33,124 nucleotides of DNA. Source: Rhodopirellula baltica (GTDB lineage Bacteria > Planctomycetota > Planctomycetia > Pirellulales > Pirellulaceae). The stretch lies in NCBI GenBank assembly GCA_002901265.1, contig PPHI01000041.1, positions 1 to 33,124 on the forward strand. Direction: 5' to 3'. Every line of letters starts with the position of its first letter. Position 1 is the stretch's first letter. This document shows positions 28,727 to 33,124 of the stretch, one piece after another. The notes beneath the pieces are model-generated. The model saw nothing but the letters and a program-made list of their open reading frames with translations. It did not search any database and had not been told where the DNA came from. The position numbers and the translations under genes were made by a program.

Positions 28727-29446
28727 TTAGCGGTGGCAAACCGCACAGTGTCGTTGGGGATTGATGCTTTCTTCTTCACGAACCTTCAACGCGAACTCTT
28801 CTTGATTCGCGACGTCGTAATGTTCTTTCCAGAAGTCATCCGAAGGTTCCCAATCAAGCTTGGTGACAAACTCTTTCGGACGAAGGTGTTCGTTTGGATT
28901 TTGGTGACAACCGATACACCACGCCATCGACAGCTCTTCGTGCTGGTAGACCTTTTCCATCTGGTCGATTCGACCGTGGCAGGAAACGCAGCTGACGCCG
29001 GAGTTCACGTGGGCGGAGTGGTTGAAGTAAACGAACTCGGGGAGGTTGTGGATGCGAATCCACTGCATGCTCTTACCCGATTTCCAGCTTTCGTGGATTG
29101 GCTTGAGATTCAAGCTGTCCGCTTGAACCGCTGCCAACGACGTTTGGCCGGCTTCGTTTTTGGGGCTGTGGCAGTTGATGCAGGTCGCCGTAGGAGGGAC
29201 AGCTGCATGTGAGGCATCAAACACGGTGTTGTGGCAATACCGACAGTCCAGCTTTAACTGCCCCGCGTGAATCGCGTGGCTGAACGGCACCGGCTGTGTT
29301 GGCTGATAGCCAATATTCAGTGTCACGGGGTCCGTTAACAGGCCCCCCATGGCAGCTGCAAACAGCCCGCCGCCGCCAATGGCAGCACCGAGGACTAGAA
29401 GGAAGGGATTGGTCCACCGCGGAAATAGAAAACGTTCCATGATCAT
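28727..29446 (-). CDS. actA: Alternative complex III subunit ActA, pentahaem cytochrome c
   Basis: The 239-residue protein has one N-terminal membrane anchor (about 14-38) and five CxxCH haem sites: Cys68-His72, Cys89-His93, Cys153-His157, Cys177-His181 and Cys234-His238. The spread-out His residues in FSHAIHAG and FNHSAHV supply distal ligands in related multihaem proteins. ActA gathers electrons from the ActB Fe-S clusters in the periplasm and passes them towards the oxidase. Length and haem count match the ACIII family. It is the first gene of the cluster, so the main promoter should lie upstream, within or before the folK unit. The start ATG overlaps the stop of a doubtful upstream 84-codon frame; a second ATG two codons later is an alternative. 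Confidence 0.94.
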   Translation of the reverse strand: MIMERFLFPRWTNPFLLVLGAAIGGGGLFAAAMGGLLTDPVTLNIGYQPTQPVPFSHAIHAGQLKLDCRYCHNTVFDASHAAVPPTATCINCHSPKNEAGQTSLAAVQADSLNLKPIHESWKSGKSMQWIRIHNLPEFVYFNHSAHVNSGVSCVSCHGRIDQMEKVYQHEELSMAWCIGCHQNPNEHLRPKEFVTKLDWEPSDDFWKEHYDVANQEEFALKVREEESINPQRHCAVCHR

Positions 29447-29693
29447 CGACCGGCAGTAATGCCGGACGCTTTACGCGCAGAAAAGTTCGACGGGTACTTT
29501 CGAGGATGCGAAGTATCGGGTGAGCGCGGGCGAATTGACAAGGGCATCGTTGGTGCGAGCGACATTGTGTCGCTAACTTTCCATCTCAAGTCGTGTGGCT
29601 CATCGTCGCACCGTGGATCTGTTGTAGCAAATCCTGCGAGTTTGACGGTTGTGATCCGCATCGGTTTGACTTGATCGGACGAATCGGTTGCTT

Positions 29694-29990
29694 TCATTCA
29701 GTCGATTCTGGGAACCACCAGCTTCCGTCTTCGCTGACCGGAGTCGCTTCACAGCGCATCGAGTCATATGCAGAGGCTAGCTCGCGAATAGCCCAGTCAA
29801 TATCACTGCACTCCAATCGGTATTCCGGCCATTGCCATCCGCCCGGCCACATCAGGTGTGGAGCGGGCCAGCGGAGGTTTTCCTCCACTCGGTGGAGTCG
29901 TACCAGCAAGCGTGGCATCGAAGCGGCCGCCCCTTTTGCTGTCGACCGACTGCTGAATTGGTGGGGCGCACCGGGAAGTCCGTCGGTCAC
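29694..29990 (-). CDS. Small hypothetical protein downstream of folK
   Basis: I do not recognise this protein. The 98-codon frame starts with GTG overlapping the folK stop as GTGA, and ends in a TGA that overlaps a following ATG. A shorter 74-residue form from the ATG at 29918 is also possible and has AAGGGG upstream. The product is soluble and unusually rich in Trp (VEENLRWPAPHLMWPGGWQW and later GSWWFPES), with an acidic segment SDIDWAIRELASAYDSM that looks helical. The compact Trp-rich composition and the overlap with folK make it more credible than the other short frames around it. No function is proposed. Confidence 0.5.
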   Translation of the reverse strand: MTDGLPGAPHQFSSRSTAKGAAASMPRLLVRLHRVEENLRWPAPHLMWPGGWQWPEYRLECSDIDWAIRELASAYDSMRCEATPVSEDGSWWFPESTE

Positions 29991-30682
29991 CCACGCCGTT
30001 TCAGTCGCGTGTCGCTCGATTGCGACGTGTCGGTGAAGTCTTGCTGGCGTAGATACCGGATGCCGTGTTCTGTTTCGAGTCGTTGGCAGATCAGTTCTCG
30101 CAATGACTGTGATCCAGTGACGAGCGCGAGTGACGGGGCTTCTTCAAGCAGGTGGTCATGGAGCTCGCGCATCGTCCAGCCGAACCTCGGGTCGCGGAAG
30201 TGTGGCACGACGTCGCAGGCCGGCTGCAGCACAAACCGCCGGGCGGTGTATCGCGGGTGTGGGACGACGAGTCCGCTCGCGCCACCGACCAGTCGTCCAT
30301 GCAGAACAACATCGAGATCAATCGAGCGTGCGTCCCAGCGTCGGCGGCGCTGACGGCCAAGGCGATCTTCGAGTTGTTGCAGGCGGTGGAGGATCTCTCG
30401 AGCCGGTGCGGTCGTTTCAAACGCGCCGACGGCATTGAGGAATGGCTCTTGCCCGCCGGGGCCGCCGATCGGAGGCGTTTCGAAAAGCCGGCTCGTTTCC
30501 AGAGGCTTCTCGTTACTGATCACGTCCCACCGCGAAATTTCCTCTGCCGCAACCGCGATCAGGTCGAAGCGGTCACCCAGGTTGCTGCCAAAGCTGATCA
30601 GGCACTGCGAGACCTGCTTGTGGCTCGGCGGAGAGACGCCCGGAAGCGGCCGGGCCAAGTAGGGCGGGTTGGGCGATGTCAT
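29987..30682 (-). CDS. folK: 2-amino-4-hydroxy-6-hydroxymethyldihydropteridine pyrophosphokinase
   Basis: The cytoplasmic enzyme transfers pyrophosphate from ATP to 6-hydroxymethyl-dihydropterin in folate synthesis. The 231-residue chain shows the family signatures: LISFGSNLGDR at the start of the domain (about 28-38), the FLNAVGAFET strand, and the metal-binding RRRWDARSIDLDVVL followed by VPHPR. The N-terminal 27 residues and about 50 C-terminal residues exceed the minimal HPPK fold. AGGA lies seven bases before the ATG, a good ribosome site. No other folate genes are adjacent. It lies upstream of the respiratory cluster on the same strand and may share transcripts with it. Confidence 0.93.
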   Translation of the reverse strand: MTSPNPPYLARPLPGVSPPSHKQVSQCLISFGSNLGDRFDLIAVAAEEISRWDVISNEKPLETSRLFETPPIGGPGGQEPFLNAVGAFETTAPAREILHRLQQLEDRLGRQRRRRWDARSIDLDVVLHGRLVGGASGLVVPHPRYTARRFVLQPACDVVPHFRDPRFGWTMRELHDHLLEEAPSLALVTGSQSLRELICQRLETEHGIRYLRQQDFTDTSQSSDTRLKRRG

Positions 30683-31898
30683 GCGGTCATCCTACACCGC
30701 CAGCTGTCTCTGGTTCTACCACCGAAGCCAAGTCCCCGCCGCAGTCTCGTCCGGCAGTAGTAGGGAACCAGTTGGCGATTCGCGTAGGGGTATCGCCATA
30801 AGGCCACTCACGATTTCCACGGTCTTTTGGCCGCAGGTCACAATCGCCGAAAGCTCCCATCTCTCGCTCGCAATTACAGCGCGCCCATCGTCGGTCGGAT
30901 CTTCGAGGATCACCCTGTCGTGTGTCCCGGCGATGATCCAAATCTTTTGGCCGAAGGTCACACTCACCGTAGCCTACGGCAACGCCGTAGGTTCCCGAAC
31001 GCCAGCAATTAGCATTGGCCGAAGGTCAATTTCACCCGGAGTCGCCCCGCAGCATCTCAGTACCAGCGATAATGCTCGCCGCCCCCGTCGCTCCAGATCC
31101 AGCATGCCGCTGCGTGGGAACGTACTTAGTGTCGGCTCGCCAACCCGATCCCTGGCTCCCATCTCCCGCTCGCATCGACAACGCGTGCATTGTCGGTCGG
31201 GTCTGCGAATCTCACCCGAACGTGATCCCAGCGATGTCCCAGATCTTTTGGCCGAAGGTCATCCTCACCGTAGCCTGCGGCAGCGCCGTAGGTTCTCTCG
31301 CATCGGCAACGCATTCATTGTCATTCGGATCTGCGAAGCTTGCCCAGGCGCGTGTCCCGGTGATGTCTCGAGTCTTTTGGCCGAAGGTCACGCTTACCGT
31401 AGCCTGCGGCAACGCCGTAGGTTCCCGAGCGCCAGCAACCAATATTGGCCGAAGGTCAATTTCACCTGGGACCTCTTTCTGGTTTCCATGCGGCCAGAAG
31501 CAAAGCACTTTCATCGTTCTCTAGTCAGTTGGCGTCCCCGCCGTAAACCGCTGTTGCTGTCGCCGAAGCAAAACTCACGGTAGGCCGTCGAGGGTATGGC
31601 TGCGTCGGTACTCTGGCTGGTTGTTGTTTGTCCCGAGCGTTCTAGCAAGCTCACCGTAGCGGGAGGTGTCTCTGTGCGGACCAGTCCATTTAAGAGCGAA
31701 AGGGTTCGCTGGTCGTAGTCAAGTATGGACGAGGGGCCTGGGGATTAGTGCACGATAGGTTTAGCCACCAACACAATGGGTGGTCCGTTTTATTCTCGCA
31801 TCAACTACCAATATTCCGTACAATATCCGCCTGCGAAGTACCAACATTTAGTAGTTACCCGACGAACTATTTTTACCAATATTAACGTTCTTTTTTCG
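30683..31898. other. Repeat-filled non-coding region beyond folK
   Basis: No supported gene is present in this 1.2 kb. Most of it (about 30820-31490) is a cluster of related palindromic repeats, described separately. From about 31500 the repeats stop, and 31770-31898 becomes clearly richer in A and T than the surroundings, ahead of the 150-aa frame. The open frames inside the cluster are by-products of the repeat. Confidence 0.7.
30823..31490. repeat. Cluster of palindromic interspersed repeats
   Basis: TTGGCCGAAGGTCA or a one-base variant occurs six times, near 30827, 30947, 31015, 31247, 31377 and 31445. Three are followed by CACCGTAGCCT and a hairpin of two 8-base arms around three bases: CCTACGGC/GCCGTAGG at 30973-30991, and variants with one G-T pair at 31274-31292 and 31403-31421. 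Longer units of about 120-130 bases are implied by the spacing of the full TCTTTTGGCC phrase (30823 to 30943, and 31244 to 31373). Units have diverged and some are partial, so this is an interspersed cluster and not a clean tandem array. Confidence 0.8.
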
Positions 31899-32351
31899 AT
31901 GTGCGAAATCAAGATCTGTGGATACTGCGAAGTAACTGATCAGAATCGTCGCGTCATCGACGACGAGCAAACGCTGAGGTGCTTTAACAAACTGGAGTAT
32001 TGCGATGAGCGTCCGATCGACAACCTCTTCGACGGCGATCCCGAGGAACTGGCTCTGATTCAGAAATTGATCTCAGGCGGAACACTCGTTCTTGAATACC
32101 TCGATTCTGAGAATGTGATTCTTGCGACGACCGGATACACTGCGAAGGAAGAGTTGTCGGATTCAGAAATTCAAAAGCTGATCAGCTTTACATCCGGGCA
32201 CTGGGTTGACGGGTTTGGATCGCGATTCTGCGAAGACTTTCTCCAAGACCAGGGCTACCGACTGGAGCTCAATTGCGATGCTAGGTTTCAGGACGCCTTC
32301 GCAAGTGTTACGACAAATGAAACGACGCGGTTCTTTCGCGTTCAATTTTAA
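31899..32351 (+). CDS. Hypothetical protein (150 aa) with AT-rich leader
   Basis: I do not recognise this protein. The 150-residue acidic, soluble product begins MCEIKICGYCEVTDQNRR, with cysteines 2, 7 and 10, and ends in an aromatic-rich tail (NETTRFFRVQF). There is no signal peptide or membrane segment. The frame extends upstream to an ATG at 31776, but that part is AT-rich and has a codon mix unlike the rest, so the inner ATG is preferred; neither start has a ribosome site. Its isolation between repeat blocks, together with the low-GC leader, suggests accessory or acquired DNA. Small standalone proteins in such places are sometimes toxin immunity proteins, but nothing in the sequence shows this. 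Confidence 0.5.
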   Translation: MCEIKICGYCEVTDQNRRVIDDEQTLRCFNKLEYCDERPIDNLFDGDPEELALIQKLISGGTLVLEYLDSENVILATTGYTAKEELSDSEIQKLISFTSGHWVDGFGSRFCEDFLQDQGYRLELNCDARFQDAFASVTTNETTRFFRVQF

Positions 32352-32516
32352 TCTTGGGGCGGGTAGCAATGCCGTGCACGCGAAGGTCGGGAGTCGTGTC
32401 AATTGAAGTGGTCGGTCCACCGCCCGACCTCGGTGACGGCTACCGTTCACGCTGGTAGTTGTGACCGCAATGACCGACGCCTTTCTTCAAAACTGCTGAT
32501 TGTTGCGCTCGAATCT

Positions 32517-32646
32517 CGCCCATCCGATTTCACGGAACCTCAGTTTCCTATTGATCGCTCTTGATGTCGCGGTTTGATCGGTGCGCGGTCGACTCGGCCA
32601 ATGAATACAAGCCGACGCCTGGCAGCCGATAGCGACTACGAGCACC
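32517..32646 (+). repeat. 130-base direct repeat, left copy
   Basis: It aligns without gaps to 32995-33124, offset by 478 bases, with scattered substitutions. A shared phrase upstream (GTTGTGACCGCAATGACC at 32458 and 32883) suggests that a larger unit was duplicated and then rearranged. Confidence 0.8.
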
Positions 32647-32994
32647 GCATTGCTGAGCACGATTGAAGGCAATCCGACGCCTGACGTTCCGACTGCCAAT
32701 TCGCTGCTCGTCACCCTTCGCACTGCCGATCGAGTAAACTTGTCGTCAGCGGCGAACTGCAAACTGTCGTCGTGGGGACGCCGCGAACTATTCCTTGCGC
32801 GCGAAGGCACGGAGTCCTCGTCAATCGATTTACTACAAACTCGTTCGCCGTGCCTCGGTGAATGACGACGTTCGCGCGGAAGGTTGTGACCGCAATGACC
32901 AACGCCCGTGGTCATGTCCATCCCATCTTCGTGTTCTTCGCGAACTTCGTGGTTTAAAAGTTTCGTCGACGGCCTGGATGGTGCGATCGGATGC

Positions 32995-33124
32995 CGCCCA
33001 TCGGAGTTCACGGAACCTCCGTTTCCTATTGATCGCTCTTGATGTCACGGTTTGATCGGTGCGCGGTCGACTAGGCCGATGAAGACAATCCAACGCCTGG
33101 CAACCGATTGCGAGTACGAGCACC
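32995..33124 (+). repeat. 130-base direct repeat, right copy (cut by window end)
   Basis: This is the partner of 32517-32646. The match still holds at the last base of the window, so the true end is unknown. Confidence 0.8.

Larger units (their letters stand above)
32352..33124. other. Non-coding region with long direct repeat at window end
   Basis: No gene is supported here. The open frames on both strands consist largely of two diverged copies of one 130-base segment and of phrases such as TTCGTGTTCTTCGCGAACTT, which look like dispersed repeat material. The right copy reaches the window edge, so the element may continue. Confidence 0.65.

Noticed and set aside
30823..31490. CRISPR array
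   Set aside because: Repeats are palindromic, unequal in length and spacing, interspersed with related and not unique sequence, and no cas genes are present.
32487..33011. 174-codon minus-strand frame (and 32833-33123)
   Set aside because: Both are built from the two copies of the direct repeat and other dispersed phrases, with no ribosome site or recognisable domain.

Overview
The window looks like chromosomal DNA of a planctomycete, most likely a Rhodopirellula-like member of the Pirellulaceae. The assignment rests on three things: a complete alternative complex III (ACIII) plus caa3-type oxidase cluster, a TAT-lipobox ActB and an ActD-ActE fusion of the planctomycete kind, and many short dispersed intergenic repeats. 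No database search was possible, so family calls come from recognised motifs.

Left part (1-9.3 kb). The window opens on the 3' end of an IS630-type transposase, followed by about 0.8 kb of repeat-rich non-coding DNA. Then come pyruvate phosphate dikinase (ppdK, +) with a strong terminator, a small 62-aa gene (-), an enolase-superfamily enzyme (-), a secreted HtrA/DegQ-like protease (-), and divergently from it glgC (+), for ADP-glucose and glycogen synthesis.

Middle part (9.3-14.3 kb). This is an oxidative-stress block. It has a catalase-peroxidase with a signal peptide (-), a sigma-54 activator with a GAF-type sensor region and a four-cysteine cluster (-), and, divergent from the activator, an AhpD/carboxymuconolactone-decarboxylase-type protein (+). 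A good -24/-12 promoter candidate lies in front of the AhpD-like gene and inverted repeats lie between the two genes, which suggests a local regulatory circuit.

Respiratory cluster (29.4 down to 14.4 kb, all - strand). The order of transcription is actA (pentaheme cytochrome), actB (Fe-S subunit), actC (NrfD-like), actDE fusion, actF (NrfD-like), a 106-aa single-TM protein, a SCO copper chaperone, ctaC (CuA plus cytochrome c), ctaD, ctaE and ctaF. Together these oxidise quinol, pass electrons through c-hemes to CuA and reduce oxygen, so the cluster encodes an ACIII:caa3 respiratory chain. Two oddities stand out. actB is split by an apparent one-base deletion inside its first ferredoxin cysteine motif. 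Subunit III carries an insert of two TM segments and a His/Glu-rich loop.

Right end (29.4-33.1 kb). folK lies upstream of the cluster, linked by 4-base start/stop overlaps to one or two small ORFs. Beyond it are about 1.2 kb of palindromic repeat cluster, one unrecognised 150-aa ORF with an AT-rich leader, and a further non-coding stretch with a 130-base direct repeat spaced 478 bases apart. No tRNA, rRNA or CRISPR array was seen.
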